In this document: piece by piece, positions 8,508 to 16,270 of the stretch
How positions within the stretch are numbered: position 1 is the first letter of the stretch
How the letters are laid out: each line of letters starts with the position of its first letter
Assembly (NCBI RefSeq): GCF_003852405.1
Contig: NZ_QAJM01000008.1
Coordinates: 121,941 to 185,940, forward strand
DNA: 64,000 nt
Source of the DNA: Pseudomonas sp. KBW05
GTDB lineage: Bacteria > Pseudomonadota > Gammaproteobacteria > Pseudomonadales > Pseudomonadaceae
Reading direction: 5' to 3'
Notes under the pieces: model-generated
Databases searched by the model: none
Seen by the model: only the letters and a program-made list of their open reading frames with translations
What the model was told of the DNA's origin: nothing
Program-made: the position numbers and the translations under genes

Positions 8508-10565
8508 TCACACCAGCCGGAATCGTGCGGTGTTGTCACTCAAGGCCTGGCTGCCCTTGCTCAGGGTATCCGCCGCACGGTTCACCGCCCGTGCACCATC
8601 AAGCAAGCGCCCCGCCGCCTGGTCCACTTGCTGGATATTGCCGCTCACTTCGTCCGCAGTCGCGGCCTGTTCTTCGACCGCCGTGGCGATCTGCGCCAGG
8701 GTGTCGGTGACGTTCTGCACCGCGCCGGCGATTTCGCCCAGGCGGGTGCCGAGCCCGGTGACCGACGCCGCATCGGTCAACGCTTGCTCACATGCGACGC
8801 CCATCAGGTTGACCGCCTGGCTCACCGTGGCACGCAGGCTGTCCACCGTGCTGGCGATCTGTGCGGTGGAGGCCTGGGTGCGTTGCGACAGGCTGCGCAC
8901 TTCATCCGCCACCACCGCGAAGCCACGCCCCTGCTCGCCGGCGCGGGCGGCTTCGATGGCCGCGTTGAGCGCCAGCAGGTTGGTCTGCTCGGCGATGCCC
9001 CGAATGGTGTCCACCACCGATTGAATCTGCTGGCCCTGGTGGCTGACTTGCTCCAGGGCGTTGGCGGTGTCCGTCAGGCGCTGGTTGAGTTGCTGGATGC
9101 TGGCCGTGGTGCGTTGGCTATCACGGCTGCTGTCTTCGGCGATGCGCCGGGTCTGCTGGGCGCTGCCCGACGCTTGTTCGCAGCTACGGGCGACGCCCAG
9201 GGAGGTCGCGGCCAGTTGGGTGGCAGCGGCGGCGATCTGGCTGATTTGTTGTTGCTGGTCTTCGACTTCGTTGAGGGTGCTGCCCGATTGCGCATTGAGG
9301 GTGACCACCGCCGAGCCCAACTGCTGCGTCTCGTGGTTGACCCCCAGCAAGCTGGTGCGCAACTGCACCACCGCGACGTTCAGCGCAATGCTGATGGCCG
9401 CCAGTTCGTCACGCCCCTGCACCGCCACTTCCACGCAGAGGTTGCCGTCACGCAGCGACTCCGCCAGCGTGGTGATGCCACTGGCGCTGCGGCGGATCGA
9501 GGCTTGCAGGCACATGAACAGGTACAGCGCCGCCAACGCCAGCAGGCTGAACGTCGCCGCCACCGGCACGATCTGCTGGAGGGAACGATCGTGGTAGTGG
9601 CCGAGGCGCGCGTCCAGGGACGTCAGCGACTGGTTGCGCAGGGCGCCCAGGCTGCCGAGCATGACATCGACACTGCCTTCGAAGGCGGAGGTGTCGAGTT
9701 TGATGGTGCCACCGAACACGCCATCGTCGAGAATCTTGAGCTGGTTATCGAGGGTTTGCAGGCTGTTGTCATACTGCGCGGTCCACGCCTCCATGCCTGC
9801 GTACTGCTTGGCCTTGAGCGACGCGGCGGCCTTGACCAACTGGTCGCGCGCGTCGCCGATGCGGCCGCGCAGGTCGCGCATCTGCAAGCGGCTTTGCAAG
9901 GTGAACTGCCCGGACGCGATAGACGATTGCCCCACACTGGCCATGCGCCCGACACGCTCGATCAGGTCAGGGGTGTGCTGGGTGGAAATCTGCATCAGCA
10001 GGTAGGTTTCCAGCCAGGGATCGAGGATCAGGCCAGTGTCCAGCGTCACCTGCTCGCGCAGGGTTTGCATGGCGGTCAGGGCCGAGGTGAAGCGGTCATA
10101 GCCGTCCGGCCACCAACCTACGGTGCGCAGGGATTGGGAGTCCATGCCTTTGACGGTGGCCTGCAACGCCTCGAAGCGCGCGAGGGTGTCGGCGCTGGCG
10201 TGCTGGGCTTTCAGCGACTCGCCCAGGGTTTGCAGGTTTTGCAACAGCAGCGGGTAATTGGCATCGACCTTGTCCATCGCCGCCTTCGCCGCCGGGGTGG
10301 GTGCGTGCAGGATGTCGGCGGCTTTCCAGCGCGCGGCCAGGTTGCGCTGGGCGGTCAATTGGCCGTCCAGTGCATCCAGGGCCAGCAGTTGGCGAACGCC
10401 GGACTGCTCGCTGGAGATCACCGCCAATTTGGCGCGATAGTCCTGCCCGATCATCCACAGGCTGCCGGCCAAAGGCAGCATGAACAGGAGGAACAGGATC
10501 TGGAACTTGCGTGCAAAACCAAAACGGCCGAGCAGGCGGATACCGGGTGATAAAAAGCTGTGCAT
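8508..10565 (-). CDS. Methyl-accepting chemotaxis protein
   Basis: The 685-residue receptor has a first transmembrane helix (about 22-42, [18 protein letters not shown]), a long, mostly helical periplasmic sensor (about 43-330), a second transmembrane helix ([20 protein letters not shown]), a HAMP-like linker, and a cytoplasmic signalling domain. The hairpin tip has [20 protein letters not shown] and [16 protein letters not shown], the CheW/CheA contact region. The helical bundle sensor lacks Cache signatures, so the ligand is not predictable. It acts in the inner membrane, controlling flagellar motion through CheA. It is monocistronic; RefSeq-style start ATG 10565 leaves a normal cytoplasmic N-terminus. 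Confidence 0.95.
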   Translation of the reverse strand: MHSFLSPGIRLLGRFGFARKFQILFLLFMLPLAGSLWMIGQDYRAKLAVISSEQSGVRQLLALDALDGQLTAQRNLAARWKAADILHAPTPAAKAAMDKVDANYPLLLQNLQTLGESLKAQHASADTLARFEALQATVKGMDSQSLRTVGWWPDGYDRFTSALTAMQTLREQVTLDTGLILDPWLETYLLMQISTQHTPDLIERVGRMASVGQSSIASGQFTLQSRLQMRDLRGRIGDARDQLVKAAASLKAKQYAGMEAWTAQYDNSLQTLDNQLKILDDGVFGGTIKLDTSAFEGSVDVMLGSLGALRNQSLTSLDARLGHYHDRSLQQIVPVAATFSLLALAALYLFMCLQASIRRSASGITTLAESLRDGNLCVEVAVQGRDELAAISIALNVAVVQLRTSLLGVNHETQQLGSAVVTLNAQSGSTLNEVEDQQQQISQIAAAATQLAATSLGVARSCEQASGSAQQTRRIAEDSSRDSQRTTASIQQLNQRLTDTANALEQVSHQGQQIQSVVDTIRGIAEQTNLLALNAAIEAARAGEQGRGFAVVADEVRSLSQRTQASTAQIASTVDSLRATVSQAVNLMGVACEQALTDAASVTGLGTRLGEIAGAVQNVTDTLAQIATAVEEQAATADEVSGNIQQVDQAAGRLLDGARAVNRAADTLSKGSQALSDNTARFRLV

Positions 10566-10880
10566 GTCGGACCACTCCCCAAAAACGACCCATGCGGTGC
10601 ACCGCTGGGCAAAGCCTTGAAATGACTAACGGCAAAACGCCATGTCATTGATTAGCTTGGCTCTAGCAAGATACGGGCCGATGGCAGGACGCTGGAATCA
10701 GGCGGGGTGGCACGCTAAAAGTGCACGCGTCGTGCGCGAAAATGGGGCAAAAGCACTCAGTATCGAGGGCGCATCTGTAACTAATGGCGCAACGCGTACC
10801 TGCAGTGGAATCACTTCCTGCTGATCACGCCTTTTGCACCCGCTCAGACTGAAATCTCCTAACACCACTGGAGATTCATC
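10566..10880. other. Intergenic region between chemoreceptor and M35-type peptidase genes
   Basis: These 315 bases separate divergent genes and hold no convincing ORF. A short dyad GCACG-CGT-CGTGC lies near 10722-10734. CACTTCCTGCTGA near 10813 resembles the TTCCTA motifs found around the Mor-type gene at 12.6-13.1 kb but is one base off. CACCACTGGAGATTCATC just before 10881 supplies a GGAG ribosome-binding site for the peptidase gene. Confidence 0.4.
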
Positions 10881-11411
10881 ATGCCTCGTCAACTGACCAG
10901 CTCCGAAGCAAGAACCTATCGTGCAGCACGCTGGGCTGCACTGCGCTCCCTCAACTACACCATCGGCCAACTGAATGCGGGCAATGCCGCCGTCGCTCAG
11001 GTCTGGATGGGTGTCAACCACCCTATGGACCTGCGCGAGCTGGCACGGCGCCTAGGCATTATCCATGCGGCGCTGGCCGGTATTCATCAAGCTCAGATCG
11101 TTTTTGACGACAGCACAAACTCACACACCAATTGGTACGCCGAGGTCAATGTGAACCTGCGCGGCGCCGCACACTCCATCACACTGGCACAGCCCTTCTT
11201 CGACGCTTCAACGTACGGTAATGACTCGCGCGCCAGCACCTTGATTCATGAAGTCAGTCATTTCCGCGATGTGCTGGACACCGACGACAACGCTGACGGG
11301 CGCGCCGCCTGCCTGCGATTGGTGCAGCAGGCGCAGCAACATGACGGTGATCTCAACAGCGTCATCACCAATGCCGATAGCTGGGCGTACCTAGTAGAAG
11401 ACAGCTATTGA
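10881..11411 (+). CDS. M35 (aspzincin)-type zinc metallopeptidase domain protein
   Basis: The 176-residue product carries HEVSH at 123-127 (HExxH: His123 and His127 bind zinc, Glu124 is the base). Thr134 and Asp136 follow at the spacing of the T-x-D element of aspzincins, where Asp is the third zinc ligand. NADSWAYLVE near the C-terminus matches the NADxYxYF end of the family. M35 enzymes cleave before lysine or in basic proteins and are best known from fungi and as domains of bacterial toxins. No signal peptide is seen, so export by Sec is unlikely; the protein may be an effector-type toxin or act inside the cell. GGAG precedes the ATG. A terminator separates it from the next gene. Confidence 0.75.
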   Translation: MPRQLTSSEARTYRAARWAALRSLNYTIGQLNAGNAAVAQVWMGVNHPMDLRELARRLGIIHAALAGIHQAQIVFDDSTNSHTNWYAEVNVNLRGAAHSITLAQPFFDASTYGNDSRASTLIHEVSHFRDVLDTDDNADGRAACLRLVQQAQQHDGDLNSVITNADSWAYLVEDSY

Positions 11412-11433
11412 GCTATTACTGATGCTGCAAGGC

Positions 11434-11461
11434 AAAAAGCCTGTTTTCGAACAGGCTTTTT
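11434..11461. terminator. Rho-independent terminator
   Basis: AAAAAGCCTGTT-TTCG-AACAGGCTTTTT: a 12-base perfect inverted repeat with a TTCG loop and a T run on both strands, 22 bases after the peptidase gene and 25 bases before the next start. Confidence 0.9.
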
Positions 11462-11486
11462 CATCACCCAGGAAAAGGAGTTGATC

Positions 11487-11951
11487 ATGGACCGTCGTTT
11501 TTTGACCGCCGCTTCACTGGCCGCACTTTATTTGTTAGCCACCCCCGCGCACGCATTGAACACTGAAGAAGTTGAACCCCAAACGCTGAAAGACTATGCC
11601 ATCACATTGAATGCCAGTGCTGGTAACTTTCAGTGGCAGCAATTATGGAAAACCACGCGCACGGCTGGATACTTTAGCGAGCAATCGTCCACTCACTTCA
11701 CCGCGCCGATGAAGCAAGTTCCCGATCTCGTATCCACCGTACTTAGCAGCGCAACCAGTGTTAAGCCCTTCGCCTCCACTCGCGCAACCTACCGCTATGA
11801 CTTCGCGGAAAAAGTGGGCCAGGTCAACAAGGTCACCGTCACCGCACTATGCGTCGATGTGGACTGGCGTTCCCTCCCCAACGGAACCGCCGTTGATGAT
11901 ACAGAGAAGATGAAGACGGTCAGTTTATTGCTGGCCAAACCCTGCCCATGA
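11487..11951 (+). CDS. Exported hypothetical protein next to the M35 peptidase
   Basis: The 154-residue product has a signal peptide (MDRRFLTAASLAALYLLATPAHA, cleavage before LNTEE), so it is periplasmic. Two cysteines (ALCVDV and KPCP at the end) could form a disulfide. I do not recognise a family. ATG 11487 has AAGGAG seven bases before it; an ATG two codons earlier is less well placed. A small periplasmic protein beside a peptidase gene recalls immunity proteins of secreted toxins, but the terminator between them argues against a tight operon, so this is speculation. Confidence 0.7.
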   Translation: MDRRFLTAASLAALYLLATPAHALNTEEVEPQTLKDYAITLNASAGNFQWQQLWKTTRTAGYFSEQSSTHFTAPMKQVPDLVSTVLSSATSVKPFASTRATYRYDFAEKVGQVNKVTVTALCVDVDWRSLPNGTAVDDTEKMKTVSLLLAKPCP

Positions 11952-11956
11952 TGCAA

Positions 11957-11987
11957 ACAGCCACCCGAGGCAATCTCGGGTGGCTGT
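11957..11987. terminator. Bidirectional terminator between convergent genes
   Basis: ACAGCCACCCGAG (11957-11969) pairs with CTCGGGTGGCTGT (11975-11987) across a five-base loop, followed by ATCTTT. It sits six bases after the exported-protein gene and eleven before the muramidase stop, so it serves both. Confidence 0.8.
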
Positions 11988-11997
11988 ATCTTTACCG

Positions 11998-12537
11998 TTA
12001 CAACGCACTCGCCAACAAATCCGCTTCCTTGCAACGGCGGGTGGAATAGCGGTCACCAAAATTGCGCAAATTACTTTCTGCGGCCTTCCAGTCCCCCGCC
12101 ACCACTTGCGCCCAGAACTTTGGAGTGCGAATGGCGAGGTTGCCATATTGGAAGGCAACTGAAGCGATCACCGTCTGCATCGGTGCCGGCAATGCATCAA
12201 ACGGGCGCCCGGCAGCTTTGCTGTAGTCGCTGCTCAAGCGTGCGATAAAGGGCGCCTTGTAAGCCTCGTCAATCCTGCATGCATCGTCTGCGCTGACGTT
12301 CAGCGGCAGCGTTTGCAAGCGCGCTACGGCCTTCGCACCGATCAGGCCAAGGTAAGGTGCAAGTCGCTCAGCAAGGTCTTTGGGCAGCATATCCAGATTT
12401 TTCTGCTGCCCCAGATCAAAGCCTGTGCCTATGGTGACCCCGCTCCTGCTGTGTTCCGGGTCCGGCACATAACCGCGTGTGGCCGGCCCACCTTCGAGCC
12501 TGGCAATAAATGCCATATCAATCGAATGACTGGACAT
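11998..12537 (-). CDS. Pesticin-like muramidase (T4-lysozyme fold)
   Basis: The 179-residue protein starts DMAFIARLEGG and continues GYVPDPEHSRSGVTIGTGFD followed by LGQQ, the hallmark of the pesticin C-terminal muramidase family. Glu15 is the likely acid; Thr35 and Asp41 keep the six-residue spacing of the catalytic Thr/Asp pair of pesticin. The helical remainder (FDALPAPMQTVIASVAFQYG, KAAESNLRNFGDRY) fits a T4-lysozyme-like C-lobe. The enzyme would cut peptidoglycan between MurNAc and GlcNAc. It has no signal peptide, and no holin or spanin gene adjoins it. Such stand-alone domains occur as phage endolysins and secretion-system effectors. It is divergent from a Mor-family activator, with shared motifs between them. 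Confidence 0.8.
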   Translation of the reverse strand: MSSHSIDMAFIARLEGGPATRGYVPDPEHSRSGVTIGTGFDLGQQKNLDMLPKDLAERLAPYLGLIGAKAVARLQTLPLNVSADDACRIDEAYKAPFIARLSSDYSKAAGRPFDALPAPMQTVIASVAFQYGNLAIRTPKFWAQVVAGDWKAAESNLRNFGDRYSTRRCKEADLLASAL

Positions 12538-12556
12538 GGGTAGTTCCCTCTTGGTT

Positions 12557-12666
12557 TAGGAAACTCAAGTCCATCACTCAGGCGGGATCATCTTCAGAAG
12601 GTAAAACTTCCCTACTTTCATAGGTAAAGTTTCCTACTTATTGTCGGCGTTCATTACTTCCTAAGC
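12557..12666. promoter_or_regulatory. Cluster of TTCCTA-type repeats between muramidase and Mor-family gene
   Basis: Two direct repeats, GGTAAAACTTCCCTACTT (12600-12617) and GGTAAAGTTTCCTACTTA (12623-12640), start 23 bases apart, roughly two helical turns. A third, shorter copy CATTACTTCCTAAG follows at 12652-12665, and an inverted TTTAGGAAAC lies near 12556-12565 on the muramidase side. A further copy is at 13080. Repeats spaced this way in front of an activator gene look like its binding sites. Which protein binds is inference. Confidence 0.55.
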
Positions 12667-12700
12667 TCTGACCAGCTCTCACGCCAAGGAGGTAAGACCG

Positions 12701-13084
12701 ATGGAACCGATCGACCTGGGACACATTGATGTCCACCAACTCCCCCACTCCCTTCAGGTGTTGGTTGCCTGTATCGGTTTGGAAGATGCTTTCCGCCTGA
12801 CGTGCGTGTATGGCGGCCGCCCTAAATACATTCCAAAACAGGTTCAACGCACTTCGTTGGCGCTGATCTTGTCAACGGAATCACTACAAGCGCTGATCAA
12901 TGATTTCGCGGGTATTGCTTTGGAAATACCGAAGTCCGACCATTTTTTTCGGCAGATCCGTAATCAACATATTCAAATGGGTATTTCCAACGGTGTATCG
13001 CGAAGTGTATTGGCCGAAAAGTATGGGTTGAGCCTGCGGCAGATCGCCAATATCCGGCGCCAGGAAACTTGTCTTCATCGGTAA
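12701..13084 (+). CDS. Mor family (phage Mu middle-operon-type) transcriptional activator
   Basis: The 127-residue product has the layout of Mu Mor/C activators: an N-terminal dimerisation part (LVACIGLEDAFRLTCVYGG, with the RP.YIPK segment typical of the family) and a C-terminal helix-turn-helix (NGVSRSVLAEKYGLSLRQIA). In Mu, Mor activates middle genes by binding a short dyad at the promoter. Here no transposase, head or tail gene accompanies it, so it appears to be a domesticated regulator. AAGGAGG lies about eight bases before ATG 12701. Likely targets are the divergent muramidase gene, itself and the DUF2589 genes. Confidence 0.8.
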   Translation: MEPIDLGHIDVHQLPHSLQVLVACIGLEDAFRLTCVYGGRPKYIPKQVQRTSLALILSTESLQALINDFAGIALEIPKSDHFFRQIRNQHIQMGISNGVSRSVLAEKYGLSLRQIANIRRQETCLHR

Positions 13085-13096
13085 TTACTTCCTACT
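13080..13096 (+). promoter_or_regulatory. TTCCTA-type motif upstream of the DUF2589 genes
   Basis: GGTAATTACTTCCTACT overlaps the stop of the Mor-type gene and lies 70 bases before the first DUF2589 start. It is a further copy of the repeat found at 12600 and 12623. Between it and the gene is a direct repeat GCGCACT-TTC-GCGCACT (about 13133-13149). Confidence 0.45.
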
Positions 13097-13166
13097 GAAT
13101 CAGAAAGTTCAGCATGGATAGATTGAAGTTGCGCACTTTCGCGCACTCACGATAAGGAAATTAGAC

Positions 13167-13817
13167 ATGGCAGATATTGATAAAGGTCTCATTGGAGGCG
13201 TGATAGCCGCCCTTCCTCTGGACAAGATGATCACTGGCCCGCTGATGGCAATGATTCAGGCACAAGTCGCTGCGAGCAAAGCCTATGCGGACTTCCTCAT
13301 GGGCGTGTGCATCCAGGACGGCAAGGCCGTTTCGGTGCAGTTCGACTACGACGAAACCCTGGTTGATGAACAAGGTGTCTACAAGGGCACAGTCAGCAAG
13401 TCCATGCGCATTCCGCTGCTGGCCGCCATCAGCCACCCCAACATCACCATCCAAGAAGGCAGCATCGAGTTCGAGCTGACCATCACCCAGATGGCCGAGG
13501 ACAAAAGCTCCACTGATGTTTCCGGTGGCTTTGACGCCAAAATGGGCTGGGGCCCGTTCAGCGTGACCGTGAAAGGCTCCGCCAGCCACAAGTCCAGCCA
13601 GACCCGCAAGACCGACACCCGCGCACGCTACGAAATCAAGACCAAAATCGTGCGTCAGGACCCACCGGAAGCGCTGATGCGCGTCATCGACTTCCTCACC
13701 GATGCAGCGACCAAACCGGTCATGCTGCCAAACGCCACTGCAACCAGCCCGACGGAACTGCCAAAAGCAGGGGTACTGCCTTTGCCTGACGCCAAGCCTG
13801 CGGAAAAAACCAAGTAA
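13167..13817 (+). CDS. DUF2589 domain protein (first of two)
   Basis: The 216-residue product matches DUF2589 in its centre: MRIPLLAAISHPNITIQEG, then EFELTITQM, followed by a glycine-rich GGFDAKMGWGPFSVTVKGSA segment and RARYEIKTKIV. DUF2589 proteins have no assigned function; they are predicted beta-rich and typically occur as adjacent paralogues. The N-terminus is helical and mildly hydrophobic (LIGGVIAALPLDKMITGPL) but not a signal peptide. The last 35 residues are low-complexity, rich in Pro, Ala and Lys. ATAAGGAAATTAGAC gives a good ribosome-binding site. A paralogue follows 56 bases downstream. Confidence 0.8.
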   Translation: MADIDKGLIGGVIAALPLDKMITGPLMAMIQAQVAASKAYADFLMGVCIQDGKAVSVQFDYDETLVDEQGVYKGTVSKSMRIPLLAAISHPNITIQEGSIEFELTITQMAEDKSSTDVSGGFDAKMGWGPFSVTVKGSASHKSSQTRKTDTRARYEIKTKIVRQDPPEALMRVIDFLTDAATKPVMLPNATATSPTELPKAGVLPLPDAKPAEKTK

Positions 13818-13825
13818 CGCCAACC

Positions 13826-13845
13826 GCCCCGCCTCACGGCGGGGC
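13826..13845 (+). other. Intercistronic stem-loop between the DUF2589 genes
   Basis: GCCCCGCC-TCAC-GGCGGGGC forms a perfect eight-pair GC stem with a four-base loop and no T run. It sits nine bases after the first stop and 28 before the next ATG. It could stabilise the upstream transcript or lower downstream expression rather than terminate. Confidence 0.5.
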
Positions 13846-13873
13846 AACCCACTCGACCTGAAAGGAATCCACC

Positions 13874-14437
13874 ATGGCATTTTTCTCACGCCCCAAGGAA
13901 CCCATGTCGGCCAGTGACTTGAGCCACATCACCCGCGGGTTGCACCAGGCAGCAGCGGCCACGCACAACCTGATCGCCCAGCAATACATCGCCTTGTTCG
14001 ACCAATTCTTCGATTACAACGTTGAAGACCTGGGCACGCCGATGAAGGCCAAGATGGTCGATATCGCCCTGACCGAGGGCCATACCATCACCGTACCGCT
14101 GATCGCACTGGTGGCCCCCAAGGGTTTGGCGCTGCACAAAATGGATGTAGACCTGTCGGTAAAGATGCACAGCACCGAAGTGCAGAAGGCCAGCCACGAC
14201 TTGGAAAATGGCGACCTGCAGAGTGAGAAGTTTTTTGTGACCTTCGGCACCACCAAGCGCGAAGGCCAGGAGCGTGATCCCGACGAAGTGCAGATCCGCA
14301 TCGAATTCAAGGCCTGCGAACCACCGGAGGCGATCAACCGCATCATCGAGGAATACACCAACCTGATCAGCCCACTGGCTCACGCCCCCGCCAAACCGCC
14401 CACTGCCGAACAGGAGCCTTCAGACTTCGCGCCCTGA
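13874..14437 (+). CDS. DUF2589-like domain protein (second of two)
   Basis: The 187-residue product parallels its upstream neighbour: a helical start (DLSHITRGLHQAAAATHNLI), then MVDIALTEGHTITVPLIALV, MDVDLSVKMHSTEV and EVQIRIEFKACEPPEAINRI. The last element matches QDPPEALMRVI of the first gene, so the two are paralogues within one family. No function is known. There is no signal peptide. AAGGAATCCACC precedes ATG 13874. The tandem pair suggests a heteromeric assembly, which is inference. Confidence 0.75.
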   Translation: MAFFSRPKEPMSASDLSHITRGLHQAAAATHNLIAQQYIALFDQFFDYNVEDLGTPMKAKMVDIALTEGHTITVPLIALVAPKGLALHKMDVDLSVKMHSTEVQKASHDLENGDLQSEKFFVTFGTTKREGQERDPDEVQIRIEFKACEPPEAINRIIEEYTNLISPLAHAPAKPPTAEQEPSDFAP

Positions 14438-14453
14438 CGGCAATCCTGAGGGC

Positions 14454-14744
14454 TTATTTGCCCATCTTGTACCGGTCAAAATTGTTGATGTGATCATCCA
14501 GATTATCCTCAAGCATCATCCGGTACTGATCGCAGAAATACTTCAACATCGCCTCCCGCGCCTCGGCCATTTCCGCGCCGGACTTGAAGTTGCGCGCACT
14601 GGCCCAGGCATTGAAGCGGGTGGTGCCAAACATCATCGAGGCGCTGACCTGGCCGAGGTTTTCCTCAGCCTTGAGCTGCTCGTTGGACAGTTCGATGTGC
14701 GCATCTGCGCGGTCGTAAAAAGCTTGGTCGGTGGCATCTGCCAT
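14454..14744 (-). CDS. DUF3144 family protein
   Basis: The 96-residue acidic protein has the DUF3144 pattern FYDRADAHIELSNEQLKAEE, then VSASMMFGTTRFNAWASARN and a helical C-terminus (AEAREAMLKYFCDQYRMML). The family is found in many proteobacteria, is predicted all-helical and has no known function. It is convergent with the second DUF2589 gene (16-base gap) and lies upstream of nothing in its own orientation except trmK, which starts 30 bases beyond its own start side; a functional link to the DUF2589 genes is only positional. Confidence 0.85.
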   Translation of the reverse strand: MADATDQAFYDRADAHIELSNEQLKAEENLGQVSASMMFGTTRFNAWASARNFKSGAEMAEAREAMLKYFCDQYRMMLEDNLDDHINNFDRYKMGK

Positions 14745-14773
14745 TGCGGGAATCCTTATTGAATAACGGTCTG

Positions 14774-15469
14774 TCAGGCCAGCAGCGCGGTGATCCAGCG
14801 GGCCTGTTGGGCGATCTCTTGTAGCGTCGCCTCGGGCACCGCCTGGCGCGCCTGTTCAAGGCTGGCAAGGGTCTTCTGTTTCTGGCGCAGCATGCGTTGC
14901 CACTTGGCCAAAAATGCCGGGCTGCGCGCCTGCATTTGCAGTGGGCCAAAGTACAGTTGCTCGGCACTGTACTGCACCGGCTCGCTGCGCTCAGCGACGA
15001 TGATTTCGTAGTAGAAACGGTTTTCGTGCAGCAACTCTTCAGTGAGGATGGCGTAGCCGTTGTCCATCAACCATTGGCGCAACGGTTGCTCGCCGCCGTT
15101 GGGTTGCAGGATCAGGCGCTCCTGGCCACTGAGGTACGCCTTGCCGCTGTCGAGGATATCGCGGATGGTCTCGCCGCCCATGCCGCAGATGCTGATTGCA
15201 CTGATGCGGTCTTGCGCTTCGATGGCCGCCAAGCCGTTGGCCAGGCGCACCGTGACGTGCTGCTCCAGGCCGTTGTCACGCACCGTGCGTAGGGCCGCAT
15301 GAAACGGCGTGGTCGCCACCTCACCGGCCACCGCCGCGCTGATCGCGCCCCGGCGCAGCAAGGCCACCGGCAAGTAGCCGTGATCGGAGCCAATATCGGC
15401 CAGGCGCGCGCCCAGAGGCACGTTTGCCGCCACGCGCTCCAGGCGCGCGGATAAAGTGTGTTCGTTCAA
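14774..15469 (-). CDS. trmK: tRNA (adenine22-N1)-methyltransferase TrmK family
   Basis: The 231-residue product has the TrmK/COG2384 Rossmann methyltransferase signature: SAM motif I ADIGSDHGYLPVALL, then ISICGMGGETIRDIL and ILQPNGGEQPLRQWL. In Bacillus, TrmK methylates N1 of A22 in the D loop of tRNAs. A coiled C-terminal part (KWQRMLRQKQKTLASLEQAR) matches the family. It starts five bases after the GntR-type gene, so the two are probably cotranscribed although not obviously related. Length is normal for the family. Confidence 0.88.
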   Translation of the reverse strand: MNEHTLSARLERVAANVPLGARLADIGSDHGYLPVALLRRGAISAAVAGEVATTPFHAALRTVRDNGLEQHVTVRLANGLAAIEAQDRISAISICGMGGETIRDILDSGKAYLSGQERLILQPNGGEQPLRQWLMDNGYAILTEELLHENRFYYEIIVAERSEPVQYSAEQLYFGPLQMQARSPAFLAKWQRMLRQKQKTLASLEQARQAVPEATLQEIAQQARWITALLA

Positions 15470-15474
15470 CTGCC

Positions 15475-16185
15475 CTACTCTCCCGAAAAACGATCGCGGC
15501 TATTGGTCAAGTGCAGCACCATCGCGGCGCGTGCAGCGTCCGGGTCCTGGCGCTTGATCGCGTTGAAGATCGCCTCATGCTCCAGGTGCGCCAGTTGCCC
15601 CAATTGGGCGAAGTCCGCGCCACCCCGTTCGGCGGCCTTGACCTGAGTGCGCGGAATCATCGCAGTTCCCAGGTGCAGCATGATTTCGCTGAAGAAAGTA
15701 TTGCCGGTGGCTTCGGCGATCAATTGGTGGAAGCGTTTGTCTGCTTCCACGCAACTGTCGTTGTTGGCCAGGGAGGCCTGGTAGTCGCTCAGCACTTCGC
15801 GCATTCGCGCCAATTGCGCGTCGCTGCGGCGTTGGGCGGCCAGCGCCACGGCCTGCACCTCCAGGCCCAGGCGCAACTCCAGCATGCTGCGCACGCTGGC
15901 GAGCGTGTCCACATGCAGGCGCAGCCCGGACTGCGCTTGCGGCGCCAGCACAAAGGTGCCGATGCCGTGGCGCGTCTCCACCAACCCCGACGCCTGCAAC
16001 TTGGACAGTGCCTCGCGCACCACGGTGCGGCTGACACCATGCTCGGCCACGATGGTGGATTCGGACGGCAATTTTTCACCGGGCTGCAACTGCCCGAGCA
16101 GGATGCGCTGGGTCAGCACTTCAACCACACCTTGGGCGAGGTTGCTGGAGCGTTTACGCACAGGAGGCGCGCTTTCAATGGGCAT
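15475..16185 (-). CDS. GntR family regulator, FadR/FCD subfamily, probably of glucarate use
   Basis: From ATG 16185 the protein has 236 residues. The GntR winged helix (about 15-80) shows GQLQPGEKLPSESTIVAEHG, VSRTVVREALSKLQASGLVE and RHGIGTFVL. The FCD effector domain follows, with its metal/acid-ligand histidines and Asp expected in the ELRLGLEV, RFHQLIAEATGN and HEAIFNAI helices. It is divergent from the MFS transporter and glucarate dehydratase genes, whose product substrate is the likely effector. Two TTGTATGA sites lie in the gap between. An in-frame GTG at 16227 is an alternative start; neither has a strong ribosome-binding site. Confidence 0.88.
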   Translation of the reverse strand: MPIESAPPVRKRSSNLAQGVVEVLTQRILLGQLQPGEKLPSESTIVAEHGVSRTVVREALSKLQASGLVETRHGIGTFVLAPQAQSGLRLHVDTLASVRSMLELRLGLEVQAVALAAQRRSDAQLARMREVLSDYQASLANNDSCVEADKRFHQLIAEATGNTFFSEIMLHLGTAMIPRTQVKAAERGGADFAQLGQLAHLEHEAIFNAIKRQDPDAARAAMVLHLTNSRDRFSGE

Positions 16186-16270
16186 CGTGACGGGTCCACG
16201 GGGTTGGGCTGGGAGGGAGCTTAACACCCTGCCCGGAGGTGACGCTGGGTTGATTGAAAAAGCGACCTAC

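Noticed and set aside
8218-9024. Plus-strand ORF running through two REP pairs
   Set aside because: REP translation plus antisense of the chemoreceptor; not a gene.
8628-10550. 640-codon open frame opposite the chemoreceptor
   Set aside because: Antisense to a complete chemoreceptor; composition is Arg/Gly/Ala-rich and has no domain features.
10626-10651. Possible flagellar sigma-28 promoter for the chemoreceptor
   Set aside because: GCCGTTAG matches the -10 at 6 of 8 positions, but the -35 part matches poorly and the spacing is one base short.
12701-13084. Mu-like prophage signalled by the Mor-type gene
   Set aside because: No transposase, head, tail or attachment structures are found on either side; only the regulator and a lysin remain.
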